Of a stretch of 64,000 nucleotides of DNA, positions 44,191 through 51,971 are shown piece after piece. The translations under genes were made by a program, and so were the position numbers. This stretch comes from Elusimicrobiales bacterium (GTDB lineage Bacteria; Elusimicrobiota; Elusimicrobia; Elusimicrobiales; UBA9959). The stretch is taken from positions 1 through 64,000 of the forward strand of contig JAVHLJ010000008.1 of assembly GCA_031082205.1 (NCBI GenBank), in the 5' to 3' direction. The number at the start of each line of letters is the position of its first letter. The stretch's first letter is position 1. The notes below the pieces were generated by a model. It saw nothing but the letters and a program-made list of their open reading frames with translations. It searched no databases and had not been told where the DNA came from.

Positions 44191-45858
44191 TTAGAACAAC
44201 CCCGTAACGCTGCCGTCGGCGTCTATGTCCATTTTCTCCGAAGCCGGATGCTCCGGCAGGCCGGGCATGCGCATGATGTCGCCGGTGATCGGGATCAGGA
44301 AGCCCGCGCCCGCCGCCACCTCTATCTCCCGCACGGTCACCACGAAATCCTTGGGCCGGCCGATGAGCTCCGGGTTGTCGGAGAGCGACTTCTGGGTCTT
44401 GGCTATGCAGACCGGCAGCTTGTCCAGCCCCAGGCCGGTTATCTTCTCAAGGTCCTTCTTCGCGCGGGGAGTGTAGTCGATGTGCTTCGCCCCGTACATC
44501 TTCCCGGCTACGGCCTCTATCTTCTTCTCCACCGGCCAGTTCCAGTCGTATATCGGCTCGAAGCCGGGGCAGCAGTCCGCGGCCTTGAGCACCATGCGCG
44601 CCAGCTCCTCGGCGCCGCGCCCGCCCTGGCCCCACACGTCGGCCACCGCGACGGGCACGCCCAGCGCCGCGCAGCGGTCCCTTACGACCGATATCTCCTC
44701 GTCCGTATCGTCCGCGAACTTATTTATGGCTATTACCGGAGAGACCTTGAACTGCTTCATGTTCTCGACGTGTTTCTCCAGGTTCTCCAGCCCCCTGGCC
44801 ACGCGGGCGGGGTCCGGCCGCTTTATCTCCTTCAGGTCGGCGCCGCCGTGGTACTTGAGCGCGCGCACGGTGGCCACCAGCACCGCCGCCGACGGCGCTA
44901 TGCCGGCGTAGCGGCACTTGATGTCGAGGAACTTCTCGGCGCCCAGTTCGAAAGCGAAACCCGCCTCGGTCACCACGTAATCGGAAAGGCTCATGCCCAT
45001 GCGCGTGGCTATTATCGAATTGCAGCCGTGCGCGATATTGGCGAACGGCCCGCCGTGTATGATGGCGGGAGTGCCCTCGCTGGTCTGCACCAGGTTGGGC
45101 ATCAGCGCGTCCTTGAGCAGGGCCGCCATCGCGCCGCTGGCCTTGAGGTCGCGGGCGTAGACCGGTTTGCGGTCGTAGGTGTATCCGACGAAGATGTTCC
45201 CCAGTTTCTCCTTGAGGTGGACGAAATTCTCGGAGAGGCAGAGTATGGCCATCACTTCCGACGCGGCCACTATGTCGAAGCCGGTCTCGCGCGGGACCCC
45301 GCTCATCGTGCCGCCCAGGCCCACTATGATCTTGCGCAGCGACCTGTCGTTCATGTCCATCACGCGCCGCCAGGCCACGGTGCGCGGGTCGATGCCGAGG
45401 TTGTTCTTCTTGTTCTGGATATTGTTGTCTATCATCGCCGCGAGCAGGTTGTGGGCCTTCTCGATGGCGGCGAAATCGCCGGTGAAGTGCAGGTTGATGT
45501 CCTCCATCGGCAGGACCTGGGACCAGCCGCCGCCCGTAGCCCCCCCCTTGACGCCGAACACCGGGCCCAGCGAGGGCTCGCGCAGCACGACCATCGTCTT
45601 TTTCCCGATACGGTTGAGCCCCAGCGACAGGCCGATGGACACGGTGGTCTTGCCCTCGCCGGCCGGGGTAGGGGAGATGGCCGAGACAAGGATAAGCCGG
45701 CTGCGCTTCGCTTTTTCCCGGTCGATGAGACGCAGCGGGAGCTTGGCCTTGTATTTGCCGTAGTAGTGGAGATCGTCCTCCGGCACGCCGAGCCCGGCCG
45801 CGATGTCGCGCACGTGCCTGAGACTTATCTTCCTGGCTATTTCGATATCGGTAGGCAT
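44191..45858 (-). CDS. fhs: Formate--tetrahydrofolate ligase
   Basis: 555 aa from the ATG at 45858 (MPTDIEIARK, the conserved start; GGGGGA just upstream). The ATP loop PTPAGEGKTT is near 64-73, and the family hallmarks REPSLGPVFGVKGGATGGG near 95 and LHFTGDFAAI near 124 follow. It makes 10-formyl-THF from formate and ATP, for purines or for C1 flow. No other Wood-Ljungdahl gene is in the window. Confidence 0.97.
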   Translation of the reverse strand: MPTDIEIARKISLRHVRDIAAGLGVPEDDLHYYGKYKAKLPLRLIDREKAKRSRLILVSAISPTPAGEGKTTVSIGLSLGLNRIGKKTMVVLREPSLGPVFGVKGGATGGGWSQVLPMEDINLHFTGDFAAIEKAHNLLAAMIDNNIQNKKNNLGIDPRTVAWRRVMDMNDRSLRKIIVGLGGTMSGVPRETGFDIVAASEVMAILCLSENFVHLKEKLGNIFVGYTYDRKPVYARDLKASGAMAALLKDALMPNLVQTSEGTPAIIHGGPFANIAHGCNSIIATRMGMSLSDYVVTEAGFAFELGAEKFLDIKCRYAGIAPSAAVLVATVRALKYHGGADLKEIKRPDPARVARGLENLEKHVENMKQFKVSPVIAINKFADDTDEEISVVRDRCAALGVPVAVADVWGQGGRGAEELARMVLKAADCCPGFEPIYDWNWPVEKKIEAVAGKMYGAKHIDYTPRAKKDLEKITGLGLDKLPVCIAKTQKSLSDNPELIGRPKDFVVTVREIEVAAGAGFLIPITGDIMRMPGLPEHPASEKMDIDADGSVTGLF

Positions 45859-45889
45859 TTTTCCCCCTGTGAGCGGCCGCAAGGCCGCG

Positions 45890-46999
45890 TCAGAAAGTGT
45901 CGAGGCGGTCGAACTCTGAAACCGCTTTTTTCGAGAACAGCTCCGGCGCGTCGCGGTGATAGGCGAAAGGCCCCTTAGGCCATTCCATGCCCAGTTTCAT
46001 CGCCGTCTCTATGTCGTATTCGGAGGCCATGATCTCGGAAGCCAGCAGCCTGGCCTCCTCTATGACCGGGGCCATCAGTTCCCTGAATATCTCCGCCTTC
46101 TCCACCTTCCGCAGCCCGAGGTATTTAAGGATGTTGCCGAGTATGGGATTCTCGCCCGCTATGACGCCGTCCTCGTAAATATAAAAACCGATGGTGGACT
46201 TGCGGCCGAGCTGGCCGTACTGCACCAGGCGCGTCTCTATCGGGGAGGGGGCCAGCCGGTCCGGCCGGCCCAGGGCCTCGTACACGGCCTGGGCGGCCCT
46301 GACGTCGGCGTCCAGGCCCCGCCGGTCCAGCGCCTCGAAGGGACCGCGGACCGCTCCCGACATCTCCCGGAACGCGGAATCTATTTCGTGCGGACAGCCC
46401 TTGCCGGTCTCCAGCGCCCGCAGGGCGGACAGCGTGAAAACCCGGGAAAGACGCTCCAGTATCTGGCCCGGATTGTCCTTTACCAGCACTGGAGTGCGGC
46501 CGAGGCGGCGCATGAGTGCGGCGCAGGATTCCACGGCCGCGTCGGGCGTCTTTTCCCCGCGCGCTATCTCTACCAGCGGGTTCTCCCGCACGGGGGAGCC
46601 GAAGCGGAACCCGACCACCCCGTCCTCCGGGAGCTCGGTGGCGCGGAGGATCTCCTTCAGCGTGCGCGTCGAAGTGTTGACGGCGGTGAGAGGGGGCTTT
46701 CCGAGCTTCTTGAGCATCCTGGCGAAGCCGGCCCGGCGGTCCTCCATCTCCCGGTCGGGAGCCTCGATGAGCAGGTCGGCACCCTCGAATGTGGCGTAAT
46801 CCTGGACGGGTTCTATATTGGCCAGCAGCCCGCTCTTCCCGTCCCGGGACAGGGACCAGCTTATCCTGGCCATCGCCTGCGCCAGGGCGTCCTTGAAATC
46901 GTCGTAAAGCCGGACCTGCAGGCCGTTGCGCGCCAGCAGTTCCGCCGCGCCCGCCCCGTTGCTGTCCGCGCCTATCACTCCGACAGCGTTTATTTCCAT
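45890..46999 (-). CDS. 3-hydroxyacyl-CoA dehydrogenase-like protein, altered active site
   Basis: 369 aa: Rossmann domain (1-180), first 3HCDH C-terminal domain (185-280, QILERLSRVFTLSALRALE) and a partial second. Two key sites differ. The dinucleotide loop reads GVIGADSNGAG with Asp12 where Gly is expected. The catalytic segment GxHFFNP reads GFRFGSP, with Arg132 in place of the His. It may be a non-catalytic relative or act on another substrate. It is 31 bases upstream of fhs in the same direction. Confidence 0.75.
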   Translation of the reverse strand: MEINAVGVIGADSNGAGAAELLARNGLQVRLYDDFKDALAQAMARISWSLSRDGKSGLLANIEPVQDYATFEGADLLIEAPDREMEDRRAGFARMLKKLGKPPLTAVNTSTRTLKEILRATELPEDGVVGFRFGSPVRENPLVEIARGEKTPDAAVESCAALMRRLGRTPVLVKDNPGQILERLSRVFTLSALRALETGKGCPHEIDSAFREMSGAVRGPFEALDRRGLDADVRAAQAVYEALGRPDRLAPSPIETRLVQYGQLGRKSTIGFYIYEDGVIAGENPILGNILKYLGLRKVEKAEIFRELMAPVIEEARLLASEIMASEYDIETAMKLGMEWPKGPFAYHRDAPELFSKKAVSEFDRLDTF

Positions 47000-47019
47000 G
47001 TATTGCGTCCGGGAGCGGT

Positions 47020-48567
47020 TCAGGCCGCCCGGACCTCCTCCATGCGCACGATCCCTTCCTTGTTGAGGACCACGCGTATTCGCTCGCGGTTGACGCGCGT
47101 GGCGCCGTCGCGGCCGCGGTAGGAGTAGCGCAGCACCAGGTTGAGCCGGTAGACGCGCGGGCAGGAGGAGGAGAGCAGCGTCCCGTCCGGCGCCACCCGG
47201 GTGTAATCGGCCCTCGTGTCGTCCGCCTGCTTGACGAATTCGGTTATATTGAAACGGATGATATCGTTCAGGTCCTTGCGGCGGTCGTGCAGTTTCCCTA
47301 TCAGGCGGGGCTTCAGGATCATCTCCTTCTTGTACTTGAAGACCCTCTCCGGCTTGCCGTCCTCGTCTATGGAGGTGATATTGTCTATGTTCCTGAGGTC
47401 CAGTATGTCCGCCGGGACGTCGCCCGGCTTGAGGAAGGTGAACGCCTCGCGCATCTCGCCTATCCTTATATCGTCGCGCGGGGTGAGTATCTCGCTACTG
47501 CGGTCGTAGAGCCACTTCGCCATGCTGCGAGAGAAGAAGACCTTCAGCCAGTCCTTTATGCGGTCCTTGAAAATATAGCTCACCACGACTATCATGACGA
47601 AGGCCGCGCTGTTGAGGGCGTAACGGCTCTGCGCGTAGATGGTGGCGGCCACGGCGAAGAGCATGGCCACGCCGGCGGCTATCCCGGGGCCCAGCTGGGA
47701 CATGGTGGTCCACTCTTCGACCTCGGCCTTCAGGTAAAGAGCGCTGGAGATGAACTTCTTGAGCACGCCGCGGCGGTAGATGAGGGTCTCCCCGCCGTCG
47801 GCTTTTTCGTAGACCGAAGGGTAGCCCATCGCCCGCCGGTAACCTTCCTGCTCGGCGGCCAGCCCGGCGAGCTGCTTCTCCGCGGCGGACAGCTTCGGGT
47901 CGCACGAAGGAGTCCCCACCCCGGCTCTGCGCAGGGCGGCGACCAGGGCCGCCAGGTATTCCTCCAGCGTCAGGCTGCGGTACTCGTCGAAATAGGCGGC
48001 GGTCTCCCGGATCCTCAGCGGCACCGAGGAGTCGGTCACCTCTCGCTTGAGAGAGGAGAGCGCCGAGGAAAGCGAATGCAGGTCCATGACTAAATTATCC
48101 AGCCCCTCGGCGAGAAAGACCCCGGGCCGCGGGTTCTCGCCCCTGCCCAGCACGGAGATGAAGAGCCTGGCCCCGTCGCGGAGCTCGCCGCGTATTATGC
48201 AGCCCAGCAGCTTGAACTCGTCGTAGAGAAGGGGGACCAGGCCCGGGTCCCGCTCTCCCGCCCGCAGCCGGGACAGCGCGGCCCTTATCCGGTATAGAGG
48301 CGAGAGAGCGTTGGAACCGTCGGCTATCTTGGCCAGCGACATGCGCGGGATCTGGAAGCGGACGTAGCGCTGCATGTCGCCGTAGAAGCGCTCCTTGGAA
48401 TAGGTCTGCGGGGAGATGTTCAGGGCCTTGGGGACGAAAAAGTAGGCCTCCATGTCGAACTCGGCCTTCGGAACGTCGGCCAGGTCCATCTCGAGCTTTA
48501 TCTCGAAGCGGTGCCGGTCGTGGAACTTCACGCTGGCGTCGAATATGTCTTCCGAATCCTCTATCAT
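47020..48567 (-). CDS. Two-helix membrane protein of unknown function
   Basis: 515 aa. A soluble N-terminal half (1-290) precedes two adjacent membrane helices (about 295-340: GIAAGVAMLFAVAATIYA and SAAFVMIVVVSYIF), then a cytoplasmic C-terminal domain (345-515) ending in a beta-rich part (YRLNLVLRYSYRGRDG). No catalytic motif or family recognised. It lies 20 bases upstream of the dehydrogenase-like gene. Confidence 0.75.
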   Translation of the reverse strand: MIEDSEDIFDASVKFHDRHRFEIKLEMDLADVPKAEFDMEAYFFVPKALNISPQTYSKERFYGDMQRYVRFQIPRMSLAKIADGSNALSPLYRIRAALSRLRAGERDPGLVPLLYDEFKLLGCIIRGELRDGARLFISVLGRGENPRPGVFLAEGLDNLVMDLHSLSSALSSLKREVTDSSVPLRIRETAAYFDEYRSLTLEEYLAALVAALRRAGVGTPSCDPKLSAAEKQLAGLAAEQEGYRRAMGYPSVYEKADGGETLIYRRGVLKKFISSALYLKAEVEEWTTMSQLGPGIAAGVAMLFAVAATIYAQSRYALNSAAFVMIVVVSYIFKDRIKDWLKVFFSRSMAKWLYDRSSEILTPRDDIRIGEMREAFTFLKPGDVPADILDLRNIDNITSIDEDGKPERVFKYKKEMILKPRLIGKLHDRRKDLNDIIRFNITEFVKQADDTRADYTRVAPDGTLLSSSCPRVYRLNLVLRYSYRGRDGATRVNRERIRVVLNKEGIVRMEEVRAA

Positions 48568-48601
48568 GGCCTGCCCATATTTTACCTATTATTACCGTCG
48601 G

Positions 48602-49498
48602 TCAGCCCTCCGGGTGGAAGCGCTTGTGGGCCTTCTTGAGGCCGGAGCGCTCCACGTGGGTGTAAATTTGCGTGGTATTGAGGCTGGCGTGCCCCAGCAT
48701 CTCCTGTATCGAGCGCAGGTCCGCGCCGGATTGCAGCAGGTGGGAGGCGAAGGTGTGGCGCAGGAGGTGCGGATGCAGCGGGGCCGCCACGCCGGCCCTG
48801 CGGCCCAGCGCCAGCAGGTCCTTCCACATCTGGACCCGGCTCAGCTTTCCGCCGGACTTGTTGAGGAAGAGCTCGCCGGCGGGCGAAAGGCCGCCGAACT
48901 TGAGCTGGCGCAGCTCCATGTAGGAGCGCAGCGCGTCCAGCGCCCGCGCGTGAACCGGGACTATCCGCTCCTTGCCGCCCTTGCCGAACACCCGCACCCA
49001 GCCCTGGTCGAGGTTGACCGACTCGAGCCGCAGCGCGAGCAGTTCGGAGACCCGCAGCCCGCAGGCGTAGAGAAGTTCGGCCGCGGCCAGCGCGCGCGTC
49101 AGCGCGAAATCCTCCCCCGGCGGGTAATCCAGCAGCTTCTCCATGTCCTCCCGGCTGACCGAAGGCGGTATGCGGCGCTCGATACGGGGAGAGCGGAAAT
49201 TGGCCGTCGGGTCCTTCTTTATCCTGCCTTCCAGCAGCAGGAAGCGGTAGAAGGACCGGATGGCCTCCGTCTTGCGGAAGATGCTGGAAGCCTTGAGGCC
49301 CAGCTGCGACTTGAGCCGCCAGAGATAGGCCTCCACCGCCTCGGCGCCGGCGGCCAGCGGGTCGGCCTTGCGGCTTTCCAGCCAGGCCAGCCAGGCCGAC
49401 ACGTCGCCGGCGTAGGACTTGCAGGTGTTGCCGGCCAGCCCCCTCTCCGCCGACAGGTGGCGGAAGAAGGAGGCGGCCAGCGGGTGGCGCTTCGCCAT
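48602..49498 (-). CDS. xerD: Tyrosine recombinase XerD/XerC
   Basis: 298 aa, the size of Xer proteins. SAM-like N-terminal domain (1-105); catalytic residues Arg149 (CGLRVSE), Lys173 (GKGGKER), His244 and Arg247 (HPHLLRHTFA), His270 (LGHASL) and nucleophile Tyr279 (TQIYTHV). It resolves chromosome dimers at dif with FtsK. Its ATG shares one base with the recA stop. With no phage genes around, this is the housekeeping Xer. Confidence 0.93.
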   Translation of the reverse strand: MAKRHPLAASFFRHLSAERGLAGNTCKSYAGDVSAWLAWLESRKADPLAAGAEAVEAYLWRLKSQLGLKASSIFRKTEAIRSFYRFLLLEGRIKKDPTANFRSPRIERRIPPSVSREDMEKLLDYPPGEDFALTRALAAAELLYACGLRVSELLALRLESVNLDQGWVRVFGKGGKERIVPVHARALDALRSYMELRQLKFGGLSPAGELFLNKSGGKLSRVQMWKDLLALGRRAGVAAPLHPHLLRHTFASHLLQSGADLRSIQEMLGHASLNTTQIYTHVERSGLKKAHKRFHPEG

Positions 49499-50565
49499 TA
49501 CTTACGGGCTGAAGCTTTCTCTTTTTTCGCCGCCGGCTCGGCGCCGCCGGCGGACTTGTCCATCTGCCCCGTCCCGGTCAGGAATCGCCCGCGCAGCGCG
49601 GCTTCCAGTTCCGCGGCCTTGTCCTTGTTCTGTTTGAGCCAGGCCTTGGCGTTCTCGCGGCCCTGGCCGATGCGCGCGCCGCCGTACTCGAACCAGGTGC
49701 CGCTCTTCTCAACCAGCCCGGTCTCGACGCCCATGTCCAGCAGGCAGCCCTCGGTGGAGATGCCCTCGCCGTTGACCATCTCGAACTCGGCCTGCCGGTA
49801 GGGCGGGGCGACCTTGTTCTTGACGACCTTGACGCGTATGCGCGCGCCGGTCACGATGTCGCCCTGCTTGAGCGTCTCTATCTTGCGTATGTCCATGCGC
49901 ACGGAGGAGTAGAACTTGAGCGCGAGGCCGCCCGTAGTGGTCTCGGGACTGCCGAACATCACGCCGATCTTGTGGCGGATCTGGTTGATGAAGACGACGG
50001 TCGTCTTGGTGGAGGCGACTATCGAGGTCAGCTTGCGCAGGGCCTGGCTCATCAGGCGGGCCTGCAGGCCGACGTGCGAATCGCCCATCTCGCCCTCTAT
50101 CTCGGCCTTGGGCACGAGGGCCGCCACCGAGTCGATGACGATGATGTCCAGCGCGCCGGAGCGCACCAGCTTCTCCGTGATCTCCAGCGCCTGCTCGCCC
50201 GAGTCGGGCTGGGAGATAAGGAGATTATCTATATCCACGCCCAGGCGCTTGGCGTAGACCGGGTCCAGCGCGTGCTCGGCGTCGATGAACGCGGCGGCGC
50301 CGCCCTTCTTCTGCGCTTCGGCCAGTATGTGCAGCGTCAGCGTGGTCTTGCCGGAGGCCTCCGGGCCGTAGATCTCTATGACGCGCCCGCGGGGCAGGCC
50401 GCCCACGCCCAGCGCCAGGTCGAGGGAAAGCGCGCCGGTCGGCAGAGTCTCCACCTTCATCCTGGCGGAGCGCTCGCCCAGCTTCATGATCGCTTCCTTG
50501 CCGAAACTCTTCTCTATCTGCGAAAGCGCCGCTTCGAGCGCCCGCGCCTTGTCTTCTTTCACCAT
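49498..50565 (-). CDS. recA: Recombinase RecA
   Basis: 355 aa. Walker A GPEASGKT at 67-74; [20 protein letters not shown] near 140-160 (Walker B and loop 1); loop 2 [21 protein letters not shown] near 190. The C-terminal tail is Lys/Ala-rich rather than acidic as in E. coli. GGAGGT lies just before the ATG. It is expressed from the promoter at 50664-50692 with a leader of about 90 bases that contains a hairpin. No LexA box was identified with confidence. Confidence 0.98.
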   Translation of the reverse strand: MVKEDKARALEAALSQIEKSFGKEAIMKLGERSARMKVETLPTGALSLDLALGVGGLPRGRVIEIYGPEASGKTTLTLHILAEAQKKGGAAAFIDAEHALDPVYAKRLGVDIDNLLISQPDSGEQALEITEKLVRSGALDIIVIDSVAALVPKAEIEGEMGDSHVGLQARLMSQALRKLTSIVASTKTTVVFINQIRHKIGVMFGSPETTTGGLALKFYSSVRMDIRKIETLKQGDIVTGARIRVKVVKNKVAPPYRQAEFEMVNGEGISTEGCLLDMGVETGLVEKSGTWFEYGGARIGQGRENAKAWLKQNKDKAAELEAALRGRFLTGTGQMDKSAGGAEPAAKKEKASARK

Positions 50566-50613
50566 GTTACCTCCGTTGTACCGCGTTTACCGTCATCAAT
50601 ATCCTACGGGACC

Positions 50614-50637
50614 GGTGCGACAGCGTAGTGTCGCACC
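50614..50637. repeat. Inverted repeat in the recA leader
   Basis: GGTGCGACA-GCGTAG-TGTCGCACC: 9-bp perfect stem with 6-base loop, 49 bases ahead of the recA ATG. It resembles REP-type hairpins; only one copy seen. Confidence 0.7.
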
Positions 50638-50663
50638 CCCCTTGAAATATTATGTTAACCGAG

Positions 50664-50692
50664 ATTATAGTATATGACGCGGACGGCGTAAA
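50664..50692 (-). promoter_or_regulatory. recA promoter
   Basis: Minus strand: TTTACG (50692-50687), 17-base spacer, perfect TATAAT (50669-50664). Confidence 0.7.
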
Positions 50693-50710
50693 GCGGCGGC
50701 ACAAAAGAAG

Positions 50711-50734
50711 GACGGCGCCCTCGCGGGCGCCGTC
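50711..50734 (-). terminator. Terminator of the Lys-rich protein gene
   Basis: GACGGCGCCC-GCGA-GGGCGCCGTC (10-bp stem in minus sense) followed by CTTCTTTTG; 27 bases after the stop at 50762. Confidence 0.8.
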
Positions 50735-50761
50735 TTACTGATTTTTTCCGGGGACCGGAAA

Positions 50762-50857
50762 TTACTTCCGCTTCCCTTTCTTCGCCTTCTTGACCGCTTT
50801 CTTGGCGACTTTCTTCTTGGCCACTTTCTTAGCGGCCTTCTTCTTGGCTTTAGGCAT
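50762..50857 (-). CDS. 31-residue Lys/Ala-rich basic protein, histone-H1-tail-like
   Basis: ATG at 50857, TAA at 50764-50762. The product is MPKAKKKAAKKVAKKKVAKK and then AVKKAKKGKRK: 18 Lys of 31 residues in KKxxAKK repeats, as in the tails of bacterial H1-like proteins (Hc1, AlgP) and short SWIB-associated peptides. AAGGAG lies 11 bases upstream. A promoter (50896-50924) and a terminator (50711-50734) bracket it exactly, which supports a real monocistronic gene too short for normal calling. It probably binds DNA or RNA. It is adjacent to recA. Confidence 0.75.
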   Translation of the reverse strand: MPKAKKKAAKKVAKKKVAKKAVKKAKKGKRK

Positions 50858-50895
50858 TTTTCAGTTTTCTCCTTGGCCCATTAGGGCTCGCATAG

Positions 50896-50924
50896 ATTGT
50901 AGATGATGGAAATTGAAAATGCAA
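50896..50924 (-). promoter_or_regulatory. Promoter of the Lys-rich protein gene
   Basis: Minus strand: TTGCAT (50924-50919), 17-base spacer, TACAAT (50901-50896). Each box differs from consensus by one base. Leader of about 30 bases. Confidence 0.72.
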
Positions 50925-50972
50925 TACCTTTCTTGAAATATTTTCCGTAATTTTTCCGCGGCGCCCATTTTA

Positions 50973-50978
50973 TATAAT
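50973..50978 (+). promoter_or_regulatory. -10 box of the ChaN-like gene, leaderless
   Basis: TATAAT with 9 bases to the ATG at 50988 and no Shine-Dalgarno, the same geometry as rpmB. The -35 region is T-rich without a clear hexamer. Confidence 0.55.
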
Positions 50979-50987
50979 CCTTAAATC

Positions 50988-51956
50988 ATGAAAACGACAT
51001 GCGCAACGCTGATCCTATCTCTCGCCGCGGCCCCGCTCGCGGCCCAGGGGACCGGGTATCCGTCCCTCGACGGCCCCCCTTCCTTCGACGAGGGGCCGGG
51101 CTTCGCGGTGCTCAACCCCTCCGCCGGGACCCGCCTCAGGACCGAAGCCTTCGCCGACATGATCGCCGAAAGCGACGTCGTCTACGTGGGAGAATCCCAC
51201 GACCAGAAATTCGCGCACCTGGCGCAGCTGGAAGCCCTGAAGATACTGGCTTTCGCGAAAAAGAACAAGGTGGTGGTCGGATTCGAGATGCTCAACTCCG
51301 GCCTTCAGCCGGTCCTGGACCGCTACGCCGCCGGAAAGATCACGGAGCAGGAATTCCTTTCGCAGGCGGACTGGAAGAAAGAGTGGGGCTTCGACTTCGG
51401 CCTCTACAAACCGCTTTTCGACTACATAAGGAAGAATAAATTAAAGGCGGCGGCGCTCAACGTCCCGCGCCCGGTGATAAGGAAGATCGCCCGCGGCGGC
51501 GTCGGCGCGCTTTCGCCGGAAGAAAAAAAGTTCCTTCCGGAGAAAGTGGAGATAAATCACGATCCCGTCTACGTCGCGTATCTGCGCTCCACCTACGGCG
51601 CCCACGGGGACAACCCGATGGCCAAGGTCATCACCTGGGACAATTACCTGCTCTCGATGGCCGCCTGGAACGAGGGCATGGGCGACGCCGCCGTAAAGGC
51701 CATGAAAAAGCACAAGGGGCACGCGATGCTGGTGATAGCCGGCAACGGCCATGTCGTTTACAACGCGGGCATCCCCTTCTCCGTAAGGAACAGGGCGCCG
51801 GGACTGAAGCATCTCTCGGTCTACACGGAGGACGCGGAGAAGATAGAGGAGTTCCGCGCGAAGCCCTCCCCCCTGGCCGACCTGGTCTGGTTCGTCAAGC
51901 ACGAACGTCCGGCCGCGCCTCCCGCGGTCTCGACCGCCCCGGCCGGAACGCCGTAA
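50988..51956 (+). CDS. ChaN family (DUF399) secreted protein
   Basis: 322 aa with signal peptide (to about LAAQG). The ChaN/TIKI-fold signature VVYVGESHDQKFAHLAQLEAL is near residues 65-85, with VGFEMLNSGLQPVLDRY after it. HAMLVIAGNGHVVYNAGIP near 245 supplies the second His motif. ChaN of Campylobacter binds haem, and related TIKI-fold proteins are metal-dependent proteases; an envelope haem/iron or protease role is inferred. Confidence 0.88.
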   Translation: MKTTCATLILSLAAAPLAAQGTGYPSLDGPPSFDEGPGFAVLNPSAGTRLRTEAFADMIAESDVVYVGESHDQKFAHLAQLEALKILAFAKKNKVVVGFEMLNSGLQPVLDRYAAGKITEQEFLSQADWKKEWGFDFGLYKPLFDYIRKNKLKAAALNVPRPVIRKIARGGVGALSPEEKKFLPEKVEINHDPVYVAYLRSTYGAHGDNPMAKVITWDNYLLSMAAWNEGMGDAAVKAMKKHKGHAMLVIAGNGHVVYNAGIPFSVRNRAPGLKHLSVYTEDAEKIEEFRAKPSPLADLVWFVKHERPAAPPAVSTAPAGTP

Positions 51957-51971
51957 GCGCGGCAAGGGACC

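Noticed and set aside
48602-49498. Integrase of a mobile element
   Set aside because: Overlaps recA by one base, typical Xer length, and no phage or integron genes nearby.
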